This document shows positions 1 through 8,227 of a stretch of 64,000 bases of DNA, in pieces. Source of the DNA: Kitasatospora sp. NBC_01250 (lineage in GTDB: Bacteria > Actinomycetota > Actinomycetes > Streptomycetales > Streptomycetaceae); contig NZ_CP108476.1 in assembly GCF_036226465.1 (NCBI RefSeq), forward strand, positions 3,472,001 to 3,536,000, in the 5' to 3' direction. Below the pieces are notes generated by a model. That model had not been told where the DNA came from, searched no databases, and was given only the letters and a program-made list of their open reading frames with translations. Each line of letters opens with the position of its first letter. The stretch's first letter is position 1. Both the position numbers and the translations under genes were made by a program.

Positions 1-1
1 G

Positions 2-1294
2 CGGGAGATCGGCGAGCACGTGTCGTGCGACGCCCGGTACATCGGCCGGGTCGAGGCCGGCGCGATCCGCTGTCCCAACTACGCGTACGAGCGGGTGTTC
101 CGCCATATGTGGCCGGACCGTTCGCTGCAGGACCTCGGCTTCTCCCCCAGGACGGCCGTCCGCGGTCGCCCGGCCGGCGGGGTCGTGCCGGCCCGGCCGG
201 CCGCCCTGCGGCTCTCCCCGCACCATCCCGACGAGGAGAACGACGACGTGCGTCGCCGTACGTTCCTGAGTGGCGGTCCGACCGCCCTGGCCACCGTGCT
301 CGGCCTCGATGCGCCGGCCCGCGCGGCCGCCGCCGCACCCGCCGCGCTGCCGCTGCCCGGCCTGCCGCCGCTGCCGCCGCTGCCCGCACCGCGCAAGGTC
401 GGCGGAGCCGACGTCCAGATCGTCGAAGAGGCCGTCCGGGAGATCCGGTTGGCCGATGACGTGCGTGGCGGCGACACCCTGTTCGAGCGGGCCGGGCAGT
501 CGCTGCGGCAGGCGTACGTGCTGCTCAACGAGGGCGACTACACCCTCGCCACCGAGCGGCGGTTGCAGTCGACGGCCGGCGAACTGGCCATCTCGGTGGG
601 CTGGTTGGCGCACGACTCACAACGGCTGGCCGATGCCCGCTCGTTCTACGCCGAGGCGCTGGCCACCGCGCGGATGGCGAACGACTCGGCGCTGGAGGCC
701 CATGTCTTCTGCAACAGCGCCTTCCTGGCCCGGGACGCGGGGCGCCCGCGCGAGGCGCTGCGGGCCGCCCAGGCCGGCCAGAGCGCCGCCCGCCACCTGG
801 ACTCCGAGCGCCTGCTCTCGCTGCTGGTGATGCGCGAGGCGGGCGGCTGGGCGCTGCTGCGCGACCGGAGTGCCTGCGAGCGGGCGCTGGCCCGGGCGTA
901 CACGCTCTTCGAACGCGGCGAGAGCGAGTCCGACCCGGAGTGGATGTCCTTCTACGGCGAGGCCGAGATCGCCGGCCTGGAGGCGCAGTGCTGGTCGGCA
1001 CTGGGCGAGTGGGACCTGGCCAGCGAGCGGGCCGGGCTGGCGATAGCGCTCCAGGAGCCGCACTTCGTGCGCAACCGGGCCCTGTACACCGCCGAGTTGG
1101 CCCACGACCGGCTCGGCCGCGGCGACCTGGCCGGCGCCGCCGGGCACGGCAGCGCGGCGGTCGCCCTGCTCGGCGACGTCCGCTCGGCGCGGATCCGCGG
1201 CATGCTCGCGGACACGGCCGAGCGGCTGCGCCCCTTCCGGGGAGTGCGCGAGGTCGGGGTGTTCCTGGCCGGCTTCGACCGCGCGGCGGCCTGA
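2..1294 (+). CDS. XRE-type regulator with TPR-like C-terminal region, 5' truncated by window
   Basis: The reading frame is open from base 2, so the true start lies outside the window; the GTG at 20 is internal. The first about 40 residues resemble the end of an XRE helix-turn-helix domain (I-G-R-V-E-A-G after a Y). A low-complexity Ala/Pro linker follows (about residues 75-125), then an Ala/Arg/Leu-rich all-helical region of about 280 residues resembling tetratricopeptide repeats. This layout is common in Streptomyces regulators thought to sense small signals or partner proteins through the TPR part. The target is unknown. It ends 20 bp before the convergent histidine phosphatase gene. Confidence 0.7.
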   Translation, partial: REIGEHVSCDARYIGRVEAGAIRCPNYAYERVFRHMWPDRSLQDLGFSPRTAVRGRPAGGVVPARPAALRLSPHHPDEENDDVRRRTFLSGGPTALATVLGLDAPARAAAAAPAALPLPGLPPLPPLPAPRKVGGADVQIVEEAVREIRLADDVRGGDTLFERAGQSLRQAYVLLNEGDYTLATERRLQSTAGELAISVGWLAHDSQRLADARSFYAEALATARMANDSALEAHVFCNSAFLARDAGRPREALRAAQAGQSAARHLDSERLLSLLVMREAGGWALLRDRSACERALARAYTLFERGESESDPEWMSFYGEAEIAGLEAQCWSALGEWDLASERAGLAIALQEPHFVRNRALYTAELAHDRLGRGDLAGAAGHGSAAVALLGDVRSARIRGMLADTAERLRPFRGVREVGVFLAGFDRAAA

Positions 1295-1314
1295 TCCGGC
1301 GGCCCGGCCCGGCC

Positions 1315-1965
1315 TCAGGCGGTCGGCGTGTCCAGGTGGCTGTGGTCGTTCCAGATCTCGACGGCGGGCAGGCCGTACTCCCAGGAGAGCACCGAGAGCG
1401 CCGCCGTGCCGAGCTTGAGCCGCTGGCCGAACTCCGGTGCCTGGCCCAGCCAGCGGGCGGCCAGGACCCGCAGCAGGTGGCCGTGCGCGAAGACGATCAC
1501 GTCGCGGTCGGCGGCGTGCATCGTGGTGGTCTCGGGGTGCGGGGTGCCGTGGTCCTCCTCGATCCCGGCGAGGAAGGCGTCGGCCCGGGCGCCGACCTCC
1601 GCCAGCTTCTCGCCCTGCGGCACGCCGTCGCGCCAGATCAGCCAGCCGGGGTGGTCGTGCTCGCGGATCTCGGCACCGGTGCGGCCCTCGTAGGCGCCGT
1701 AGTCCCACTCGAGCAGCTCGGGCCGGTCCACCGCGCGGTCGCCGAAGCCGGCCAGCTCGCAGGTCTCCCGGGCGCGGGAGAGCGGGCTGGTGTAGACGTC
1801 GGCCTCCGGCAGCCCGGACCACGGCGCGCGGTGCAGCCGGGCACCGACGGCGCGGGCCATCTGCCGGCCCTCCTCGGTCAGCGGGATGTCGGTCCGACCG
1901 GTGTGCTGGCCGCTCGCCGACCAGGCGGTCTCACCGTGGCGGACAAGGATCAGTCGAGCGGGCAT
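1315..1965 (-). CDS. Histidine phosphatase family protein (phosphoglycerate mutase-like)
   Basis: 216 aa. The N-terminus carries the L-V-R-H-G-E-T signature of the histidine phosphatase superfamily, in which this His is phosphorylated during catalysis. The second catalytic His is in the F-A-H-G-H-L-L-R block near residue 155. This single-domain form is typical of broad-specificity phosphomonoesterases (acid phosphatase or SixA/CobC-like) rather than glycolytic phosphoglycerate mutase. The ATG at 1965 is preceded by AGGAG at good spacing. It diverges from the nuclease gene at 2135. The substrate cannot be read from the sequence. Confidence 0.85.
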   Translation of the reverse strand: MPARLILVRHGETAWSASGQHTGRTDIPLTEEGRQMARAVGARLHRAPWSGLPEADVYTSPLSRARETCELAGFGDRAVDRPELLEWDYGAYEGRTGAEIREHDHPGWLIWRDGVPQGEKLAEVGARADAFLAGIEEDHGTPHPETTTMHAADRDVIVFAHGHLLRVLAARWLGQAPEFGQRLKLGTAALSVLSWEYGLPAVEIWNDHSHLDTPTA

Positions 1966-2134
1966 CGCGGACTCCTGAGGACTAGGTGCGGTGAAGCGGT
2001 CGGTGCACTGCCATGATTCCCTACCCGTCGGTTACCGATCGGTACACCCCTGCCGGGGCGGCCCCGGGCACTGCGCGAGGTCCGGCGGGGTGCTGCCCGG
2101 GTTGTCGGTGCCGGGTGCGAGACTGGCGAGCACC

Positions 2135-3445
2135 ATGAACGTCTCGCTCACCGATCACGGTCCGCGGCTCTCGGTCCTGCGCGGCACCGCCGAGCAGCGC
2201 GGCCTGGACGCCCGGGCGCTGGCCGCGCTGGCGGCCAATCCCGGCTGCCGGCGCCGGGCCCTGCTGGACGCCGCCGGGGTGGACAAGGGCGCCGTGGCGG
2301 GCCGGCTCGGCCGGCCCGCTCCCTTCGGCCGCTCACCCTTCGCGATCGCCCGCGGCACGGTCTTCGAGGCCCGGCTGAAGGCCGACGGCTGTGCGGCGCT
2401 GCTGGAGCCGCTGCGCCGGCACCTCGGCCTTCCGGCCGACGACGGCACCCGGCTGGACACCCCGGACCTGCTGCCCCGTTCCGGTCCGGCGGTGCGGGCG
2501 GCGCGCACCGCCGAGGCACTGGCCGCGGCGGTCGCCGCCTCGCTGGCGGACCCGGGGTGCTGGACGCTGCTCGACCACCCGCTGCTTCGGCTCACCGTGG
2601 CCGGCGCACCCGCCTACCTGGAGCCGGACGCGGTCCTGGTGCACGGCGGGCGGTGCACCGTGGTCGAGATCAAGTCCTTCCCGGTGCTGGACGGTTCGGC
2701 CGACCCCGCGAAGGTCGGCGCGGCCACCCGGCAGGCCGCGGTCTACGTCCTGGCGCTGTTGGCGGCGGCCGGGCACGACGAGCGGCACGGGCCCGCCTTC
2801 CCCGAGCCGCCGGCCCCGGCCCTGCCCGGTGCCCCGGAGCCCGTGGTGCTGCTGGTCTGCCCCAAGGACTTCGGACAGACGCCGGTGGCCGCCGCGATCG
2901 ACGTCCGGCGCGAGGTGGCCACCACCCGGCGCCAGCTGGCCCGGATGACCCGGATCGAGGAGCTGCTGGACACCCTGCCGCCCGGGACCACCTTCGACCT
3001 CGCGCCGGACGACGCGGGCCGGCCGACCCGGCCGGTGGCCGAACTGGCGACGGCGGTGGACTCCGTGCCGGCCGACTACGGTCCGGAGTGCCTGTCGGCC
3101 TGCGAGTTGGGGTTCCACTGCCGGGCGCAGGCGCGGGCGGCGGGCGCGGTCGAGCAGCTGGGGCGCGGGGTGCGGGCCGACCTCGGCGACCTGCGCACGG
3201 TGGACGGCGTGCTGGCGGCGGCCTGCCCGGGGGCGGCGGCAGCGCGTCAGGAGAGCGCGGGCGGCGACGGAGGCGGTGCGGTGGGCGGCGACGGTGACGA
3301 GGCGGCCGAGCGGCTGCGGTACGCCGCCGCGTTGCGCGCCGAGGCGCTGGGCGGGCCCGCGCTGGTCACCGATGCCGGGCCGGTGGCGGTCGAGCCGGTA
3401 GCGGTCGGGCCGGCGGCGGTCGGGCCGGCGGCGGTGTCCGGGTGA
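2135..3445 (+). CDS. RecB/Cas4-like PD-(D/E)XK nuclease with candidate Fe-S cysteines
   Basis: 436 aa from the ATG at 2135; an in-frame ORF extends upstream to 1991, but that part looks non-coding. The PD-(D/E)XK core is visible: Asp165 in a P-D-A-V-L strand, Glu178 and Lys180 in V-E-I-K-S, and the RecB-family QxxxY helix motif at Gln200/Tyr204. Glu78 in R-G-T-V-F-E may be the motif I acid. Cys38, and Cys319, Cys323 and Cys329 (C-x3-C-x5-C near the C-terminus), bracket the nuclease fold as the 4Fe-4S ligands do in AddB, Cas4 and Dna2. The last about 60 residues are low complexity. Expected role: single-strand DNA cutting together with the helicase encoded two genes downstream. The stop overlaps the next start (GTGA), which suggests translational coupling. 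The nuclease call comes from motifs; the cluster is inferred from cysteine placement. Confidence 0.72.
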   Translation: MNVSLTDHGPRLSVLRGTAEQRGLDARALAALAANPGCRRRALLDAAGVDKGAVAGRLGRPAPFGRSPFAIARGTVFEARLKADGCAALLEPLRRHLGLPADDGTRLDTPDLLPRSGPAVRAARTAEALAAAVAASLADPGCWTLLDHPLLRLTVAGAPAYLEPDAVLVHGGRCTVVEIKSFPVLDGSADPAKVGAATRQAAVYVLALLAAAGHDERHGPAFPEPPAPALPGAPEPVVLLVCPKDFGQTPVAAAIDVRREVATTRRQLARMTRIEELLDTLPPGTTFDLAPDDAGRPTRPVAELATAVDSVPADYGPECLSACELGFHCRAQARAAGAVEQLGRGVRADLGDLRTVDGVLAAACPGAAAARQESAGGDGGGAVGGDGDEAAERLRYAAALRAEALGGPALVTDAGPVAVEPVAVGPAAVGPAAVSG

Positions 3446-5103
3446 GCCTGCTGAGCACGCTCGCCCGGCTGGAGGCGATCCGCAGCGGGCACGCCGAGCC
3501 GCTGGCCACCGTGCGGCACCGGCACCTCTCGGACTCACCGATGGTGCTGATCCCGCTCGCCACCGCGGCGGAGGACGGCGCGCCGCTGGCCGTGCTGCTC
3601 GGCACCGACCGCGCCGAGCCGCGGCTGCACTTCGTGCCGCAGCCGCTCAACCGGGACGGTCGCGCGGAGTTCCTGGCCGCCCTGGCCGACGAGTTGCTGC
3701 CCTACCTGGAGTCCTACGCCGGGACCGTAGAGCTGATCGAGGGCTCCGAGAAGGACCCCGCCACCGGCGAGAAGACCCCGGTCACCCGCGAGCTGTGCGC
3801 CGACGCGCCGCAGCTGATCGTGCCCAACGCCGGCTCGGTGCGGCACCTGGCGCTGCTCGGGCGGGCCACCCGGTTCCGCCGCACGGCGGAGGAGCCCGCT
3901 CCGGGCCCCTACCCCGCACCGGCCCGGGTGCCGCTGCTGGGCCGCTGGCTCACCCACCTCACCGAGCGCGCCCAGGTGCCCGGGGCCAGCCTGCTGCTGC
4001 CGATGACCGGGCTGCTGGCCCGGCACTGGGCGACCGGCCAGAGCCTGCTGGAGGACCAGCAGCTGGCCGCCCAGCTGGCCTGGCACAGCCCGCCGCCCGG
4101 GACCACCGGCGCGGAGCAGGCCGAGCTGGCCGAGACCGCCCGGGACGGGCGCGGCCAGCTGCTGCACCCGCCGGCCGGACCGGCCACCGACCCGCGCTTC
4201 GACGAGAAGCTGCTGGCCCCGGCGATCACCCGCCATGACGCGGCGCTGGCCGCGCTGCGCCAGGCCCGCGGCCGTCACGCTGCGGCCGGGGCCGTGGCCG
4301 AGGACGTAGCAGGGGACGTGGCGGGGGGAACGGTCCTGGGCGGCGAGGGGGCGCGGGTGCGGGAGGCCGAGGCTGCGGTGCGGGAGAGCGTCGCTGAGCT
4401 GCGCCGACTGCTGCTCGGGGTGCTGCTGCCCACCTGGGAGGACGTCTGGCGCGGGCTCGACCTGCTGCGCGGGCTGCCGCCGGGCGGACACGTCGGTGAG
4501 CGCTGGGAGGGGGACCGCTGGTCCTACACCGGTCACCGGGACCGCCTGGCGGCCGGTGAGCCGCCCCAGCCGCGGGTGGACGACGCGGTGACGGCGGCCC
4601 GCAAGCTCGCCCAGCGCGAGCGCGAGCAGGTCCGGGTCGAGGTGCAGGAGGCGCTGGACGATCCACTGGCGATGGCCGAACGGCGGCTCTCGGGCGAGGC
4701 GTTCAGCGCGGTGGTGGTCGAGGTGGTGCCGGAGTACGACACCAGCGGTCGCTCCCCCAAGCCGCGTCCGCTGCTGGTGCTGCGCACCGCCGACCAGCCG
4801 CACGCCGATCCGGGCCGGGAGGTGCACCGCGCCTCGGCACCCACCGCGCAGAAGGCCGAGGTGGTGGCGTTCGACCCGGCGGCGGGGCTGGTCACGCTGC
4901 GGGTGCTGACCGGGATGGGGCGCCGCAAGGAGCCCGAGCCCGGCAGTCTGCCCGAGCCCGGTCAGACCGTGGTGTTCACCCTCTTCGAGCTGACCCCGCG
5001 CCAGTCCGCCCCGCTGCCCGAGCCGGCCGACACTCCGTGGACACACGGCGGTCCGCCGTCGGCCGCCCGGAGTTCGACTTCCGGAGTGGAGGAATGGGCA
5101 TGA
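3442..5103 (+). CDS. Unknown protein between nuclease and helicase; possible third subunit
   Basis: 553 aa with no family I recognise. The GTG start overlaps the nuclease stop (GTGA), and the stop overlaps the helicase start (ATGA), so the three proteins are probably made in fixed proportion. The N-terminal half (1-250) is alpha/beta. The middle (about 250-410) is Ala/Glu/Arg-rich and helical, with charged stretches such as Q-R-E-R-E-Q-V-R-V-E-V. The last about 130 residues read as alternating short beta strands (V-V-V-E-V-V-P, L-L-V-L-R-T, V-T-L-R-V-L, V-V-F-T-L-F). A beta-barrel there could replace the barrel/stalk insertion that Dna2 and UPF1 helicases carry between their domains. That last point is inference only. 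Confidence 0.6.
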   Translation: MSLLSTLARLEAIRSGHAEPLATVRHRHLSDSPMVLIPLATAAEDGAPLAVLLGTDRAEPRLHFVPQPLNRDGRAEFLAALADELLPYLESYAGTVELIEGSEKDPATGEKTPVTRELCADAPQLIVPNAGSVRHLALLGRATRFRRTAEEPAPGPYPAPARVPLLGRWLTHLTERAQVPGASLLLPMTGLLARHWATGQSLLEDQQLAAQLAWHSPPPGTTGAEQAELAETARDGRGQLLHPPAGPATDPRFDEKLLAPAITRHDAALAALRQARGRHAAAGAVAEDVAGDVAGGTVLGGEGARVREAEAAVRESVAELRRLLLGVLLPTWEDVWRGLDLLRGLPPGGHVGERWEGDRWSYTGHRDRLAAGEPPQPRVDDAVTAARKLAQREREQVRVEVQEALDDPLAMAERRLSGEAFSAVVVEVVPEYDTSGRSPKPRPLLVLRTADQPHADPGREVHRASAPTAQKAEVVAFDPAAGLVTLRVLTGMGRRKEPEPGSLPEPGQTVVFTLFELTPRQSAPLPEPADTPWTHGGPPSAARSSTSGVEEWA

Positions 5104-6578
5104 GCAGCACTGTGAGCCTTCTGACGCCCGGCCCCGCCGACCCGACCGCCGCCACCGGTGCGACCGCCGCTGCCGACCCGTCCGCGGCGGCCGACGCCGC
5201 CGTCGCGGCGATCCTGGCGGCCACCGTCCGACCCGCCCCCGGCGCACCGCGCGGCGTGGTGGTCGACTCGCCCCCCGGCGCCGGCAAGTCGACACTCGTG
5301 GTCAAGGCGGCCCGGGAGCTGGTCGCGGCCGGTGAGCGGCTGATGATCGTGGCCCAGACGAACAGTCAGGTCGACGACCTGGTCGACCGGCTGGCCGCCA
5401 AGGGCCCCGAGCTGACGGTGGGCCGCCTGCACAGCGGGGACGCCCACCCGGCGGCCGAGGCGCTGCGGCACCCGAACGTGACGGCGAGCAGCAAGCCGGG
5501 CGACCTGCTGGAGCTGGACGTGGTGGTCTCCACCGCCGCCAAGTGGCAGTGGGTCAAGGACGTCGAGCCCTGGCGGCACGCGATCGTGGACGAGGCGTAC
5601 CAGATGCGCTCGGACGCGCTGCTGGCCGTCGCCCGGCTCTTCGAGCGGGCGCTGTTCGTCGGCGACCCCGGGCAGCTCGACCCGTTCACGGTGGTCGGCA
5701 CCGAGCAGTGGACGGGGCTCTCCTACGACCCCTCCAGCAGTGCGGTGGTCACCCTGCTCACGCACAACCCGGCCATCGTGCCGCACCGGCTGCCGGTCTC
5801 CTGGCGGCTGCCGGCCTCGGCGGCGCCGCTGATCTCGCAGGCGTTCTACCCGTACACGCCGTTCCGTTCGGGAACCGGGCCCGGTGACCGGCTGCTGGTT
5901 CCGCGCGAGCGGGCCGACGGCGGGCCGGTGGACGCGGCGATCGACGAGGCCGTCGAACACGGCTGGGCGCTGCTCGAACTGCCCGCCCGGCGTACCGTGC
6001 GCACCGATCCGCAGGCGGTGGCGGCGGTCGCGGCCACCGTGCGCCGGCTGCTGGACCGGGGCCTCACGGCCAGCTCGGAGCAGGGCCGGACCACGCTGAC
6101 CCCCGGGCGGATCGCGGTCGGCACCGCGCACCGCGACCAGGCGGCAGCCGTGCGGGCCGCGCTCACCGGGCTCGGCGTCCCGGTGGACCCGGTGGTCGGC
6201 CCGGCCGTGACCGTGGACACCGCCAACCGGTTGCAGGGGCGCGAGTACGACGTGACGGTGGTGCTGCACCCGCTCTCCGGGCGCCCGGACGCCACCGCCT
6301 TCCACCTGGAGACCGGCCGGCTCTGCGTGCTGGCCTCGCGCCACCGGCACGCCTGCATCGTGGTGGCCAGGGCCGGGATCCCCGAGCTGCTGGACGAGCA
6401 TCCGGCCACCGAGCCGGTGCAACTGGGCAGCGCGCTGCGCGTCCCGCCCGGCTGGGACGAGCAGATCGGGAGCCGGATGATCCCGCTGCTGGAGCGGGTC
6501 GGGGCCCACTTCCCCGATGGCTGGGAGGCCAACTACCAGGTGCTCCAGCACCTGGGCGAGCACCGGGTGCGACTGTAG
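5100..6578 (+). CDS. UPF1/Dna2-like superfamily 1 helicase
   Basis: 492 aa. Start chosen at 5100: GGAGTGGAGGA ends 6 bp upstream, and the ATGA overlap couples it to the previous gene; the ATG at 5094 sits directly on the Shine-Dalgarno sequence. Helicase motifs in order: Walker A P-P-G-A-G-K-S-T (Lys63); motif II V-D-E-A-Y-Q (Asp164/Glu165), the DEAxQ form seen in UPF1/Dna2-type SF1B enzymes; motif III G-D-P-G-Q-L-D (from 188); motif V-like R-L-Q-G-R-E-Y-D (about 376); motif VI-like A-S-R-H-R-H (about 414). The protein is short and has no visible nuclease or long accessory insertion, so those functions may be supplied in trans by the two upstream genes. A 5'-3' polarity is expected by family. 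The substrate is unknown. Confidence 0.8.
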   Translation: MSSTVSLLTPGPADPTAATGATAAADPSAAADAAVAAILAATVRPAPGAPRGVVVDSPPGAGKSTLVVKAARELVAAGERLMIVAQTNSQVDDLVDRLAAKGPELTVGRLHSGDAHPAAEALRHPNVTASSKPGDLLELDVVVSTAAKWQWVKDVEPWRHAIVDEAYQMRSDALLAVARLFERALFVGDPGQLDPFTVVGTEQWTGLSYDPSSSAVVTLLTHNPAIVPHRLPVSWRLPASAAPLISQAFYPYTPFRSGTGPGDRLLVPRERADGGPVDAAIDEAVEHGWALLELPARRTVRTDPQAVAAVAATVRRLLDRGLTASSEQGRTTLTPGRIAVGTAHRDQAAAVRAALTGLGVPVDPVVGPAVTVDTANRLQGREYDVTVVLHPLSGRPDATAFHLETGRLCVLASRHRHACIVVARAGIPELLDEHPATEPVQLGSALRVPPGWDEQIGSRMIPLLERVGAHFPDGWEANYQVLQHLGEHRVRL

Positions 6579-6762
6579 GACCGGTCGGACCGGTACGAAC
6601 GGGCCGGTCACGCGCCCCCCGGCGCGGTATCCGCGGGAGCGCCCGTCTTGGCACCGTTCCGTCCGGGGTGGGGCACGAGCGACAATGGACGACGGCCGAA
6701 CGGACGACGGCCACTCGCCGACCGGCGATGCTGCCGGTCCCCGTCATCAAAGGTGCCCTCGC

Positions 6763-7110
6763 ATGCCCGATCGCCAAGACCCGCCGCGCCGCCTGCGGCC
6801 GGCTCCGCTGCTCTTCGAGCCCGATGCCCTGGTCGCCGAACCGGAGCGGTTCTTCCAGTTGGAGAGCATCGAGGACCCGGCGGAACTGCTGCGCCGGTCG
6901 ACCGAGTTGGCGCTCGCATTCCGGGCGGCGGCCGAGCGGGCCACTGACTTCCAGGCCATCGCCGCCGCCCAGCTGGCCGATCCGCGCCGGTTCGACGCCC
7001 TGACGCCCGCCGAGGTGGCGGCCCGGGCGGACTGGACGGCGGACTACGCGGCCCGGATGGTCGAGTACGGCCGCGGTCTGCTGCGCCCGCGTCGGCCCGA
7101 CGAGGACTGA
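6763..7110 (+). CDS. Small helical protein of unknown function
   Basis: 115 aa from the ATG at 6763; the ORF is open upstream to 6517, but that part has repetitive, non-coding character. The protein is rich in Ala, Arg, Asp and Glu and is predicted almost entirely helical (for example F-R-A-A-A-E-R-A around residue 50). It has no signal peptide or membrane segment, and I do not recognise a family. It lies 184 bp downstream of the helicase gene in the same direction. It could be read through from that operon, but the gap and lack of overlap make this unsure. Confidence 0.6.
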   Translation: MPDRQDPPRRLRPAPLLFEPDALVAEPERFFQLESIEDPAELLRRSTELALAFRAAAERATDFQAIAAAQLADPRRFDALTPAEVAARADWTADYAARMVEYGRGLLRPRRPDED

Positions 7111-7311
7111 GCACCGCCGGGAGCCCCGCGCGGCCCGCACGCACCGGCCTGAGCACGGGCCTGAGCACCGGGTCGGACACCGGCTCGGGCAGCGGCCCCC
7201 ACCGGGCCGCTGGCATATGCGGGAGGGAAGCCTACGCCGACCGCCCCGGCCCTGTCCGGCGAATCCGGCTTTCGTTGCGGCCCCGGCGCGAGTCGGCGCA
7301 CCCTGCTGCGC

Positions 7312-7944
7312 GTGGATATCTGGACGGAGCAATCAGAGCGGTCCGTGGCGCACCTCACCCCGGCGGGCGAGGCCTGGCTGGCCTCGGCCAGCCAGTACCC
7401 GCGCAGCCTGCGGGCGCTGTGGGAGGCCCGGCCCTGGGCGCCGACCGTGCTGCCCTGCGGCCGGGCCTTCGACGTGATCAGCCTGCCGGCGCTGTTCGGC
7501 CGCCGGGTGCTGGACGAACTGTGGTCCTCGGGGCCGGGCTGTGGACCGGTGGCCGAGCACCGGGGGCGCACCCTGCTGTTCGTCCAGCCCGGTGCCGCAC
7601 CCCGGCTGCGCACGCTGCTCGCCTGGGAGGAGTGGGCCCGGGACGTTCCGCCGCTGCTCTGCCACGGGCTCGGGGACGCGGTCACCGTGCCGCCGGTGCG
7701 GCGGGCGGCGGAGCCGTCGGTCGCACCGGCGGCGGCGGGGCGCTGGATCGTCGCCCCGGACGCCCGGGAGCCCTGGCTGCCGAGCGCCGGCGTGCTGCTC
7801 TGGGCCTGCGTGCGGGCGGCCCGGGGTGCCGCGGGGCAGGCCTCCGGCCGGGCCGCCGATCCGGCGACCGGGCCGGCCGCCGATCCGGCCGGTGCAGCGG
7901 CGGACGGCGCCCCCCTGGCGGTATTCGATTTTGGCTCCGCCTGA
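7312..7944 (+). CDS. Prim-pol N-terminal-like protein (putative)
   Basis: 210 aa. The sequence resembles a group of Streptomyces proteins often annotated as bifunctional DNA primase/polymerase N-terminal-like. Features include W-E-A-R-P followed by V-L-P-C-G-R-A-F-D-V, a P-L-L-C-H-G block in the middle, and a conserved W-L-P-x3-V-L-L-W helix near the end. I do not see a clear DxD catalytic pair, so activity is doubtful. The last about 40 residues are an Ala/Pro/Asp tail. The GTG at 7312 has no good ribosome-binding site, and a GTG at 7345 is an alternative start. The 3' end overlaps the -35 element of the tRNA-Lys promoter. Confidence 0.5.
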   Translation: MDIWTEQSERSVAHLTPAGEAWLASASQYPRSLRALWEARPWAPTVLPCGRAFDVISLPALFGRRVLDELWSSGPGCGPVAEHRGRTLLFVQPGAAPRLRTLLAWEEWARDVPPLLCHGLGDAVTVPPVRRAAEPSVAPAAAGRWIVAPDAREPWLPSAGVLLWACVRAARGAAGQASGRAADPATGPAADPAGAAADGAPLAVFDFGSA

Positions 7945-7959
7945 GGCCGCTGCTAGAGT
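7931..7959 (+). promoter_or_regulatory. Promoter of tRNA-Lys copy 1
   Basis: TTGGCT and TAGAGT are separated by 17 bp, and the -10 ends 15 bp before the mature tRNA. Position and form match the promoters of the other three copies (TTCGG(A/C/T), 18-19 bp, TAATGT/TAAAGT/TACTGT). The -35 lies inside the last codons of the upstream gene. Confidence 0.55.
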
Positions 7960-7974
7960 CTTCTCTGTCAGCAC

Positions 7975-8048
7975 GCGCCGCTAGCTCAGTTGGTTAGAGC
8001 AGCTGACTCTTAATCAGCGGGTCCGGGGTTCGAGTCCCTGGCGGCGCA
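7975..8048 (+). tRNA. tRNA-Lys (anticodon CTT), copy 1 of 4
   Basis: A 74-nt cloverleaf can be folded: acceptor GCGCCGC/GCGGCGC, D-stem GCTC/GAGC, anticodon stem GCTGA/TCAGC with loop CTCTTAA (anticodon CTT at 8009-8011, reads AAG), and T-arm CGGGG/CCCTG with loop TTCGAGT. The discriminator base is A and CCA is not encoded. The 74 bases are identical in all four copies of this window. Confidence 0.97.
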
Positions 8049-8056
8049 CAGACGGT

Positions 8057-8088
8057 CGAAGGCCTCTCGCGAGAGCGAGGGGCCTTCG
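8057..8088 (+). terminator. Terminator after tRNA-Lys copy 1
   Basis: A 14-bp stem (CGAAGGCC with CTCGC, one G-T pair) closes on a GAGA tetraloop 9 bp after the tRNA. A nearly identical hairpin follows copy 3. No T-tract beyond GTTT is present, as is usual in these genomes. Confidence 0.75.
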
Positions 8089-8173
8089 GCGTTTCCTGGG
8101 CCTGTTTCCCGGCCTGTTTCCCGGAGCCGTTTCCCGCGTTTCCCGTTGCTGCCTCCCGGTGGCACCGGGTGGC

Positions 8174-8209
8174 CGAAGGGCCCCCGGACGGCTGTCCGGG
8201 GGCCCTTCG
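8174..8209. terminator. Hairpin terminator after pgi
   Basis: Perfect 16-bp inverted repeat (CGAAGGGCCCCCGGAC and complement) with loop GGCT. It is located 18 bp beyond the pgi stop, between convergent pgi and the tRNA-Lys unit, so it can act in both directions. Confidence 0.8.
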
Positions 8210-8227
8210 CCTGGTTCCGAGCCGTGC

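Noticed and set aside
2135..6578. CRISPR-Cas adaptation module because of the Cas4-like nuclease
   Set aside because: No cas1/cas2, no array, and the nuclease is coupled to an UPF1-like helicase instead.
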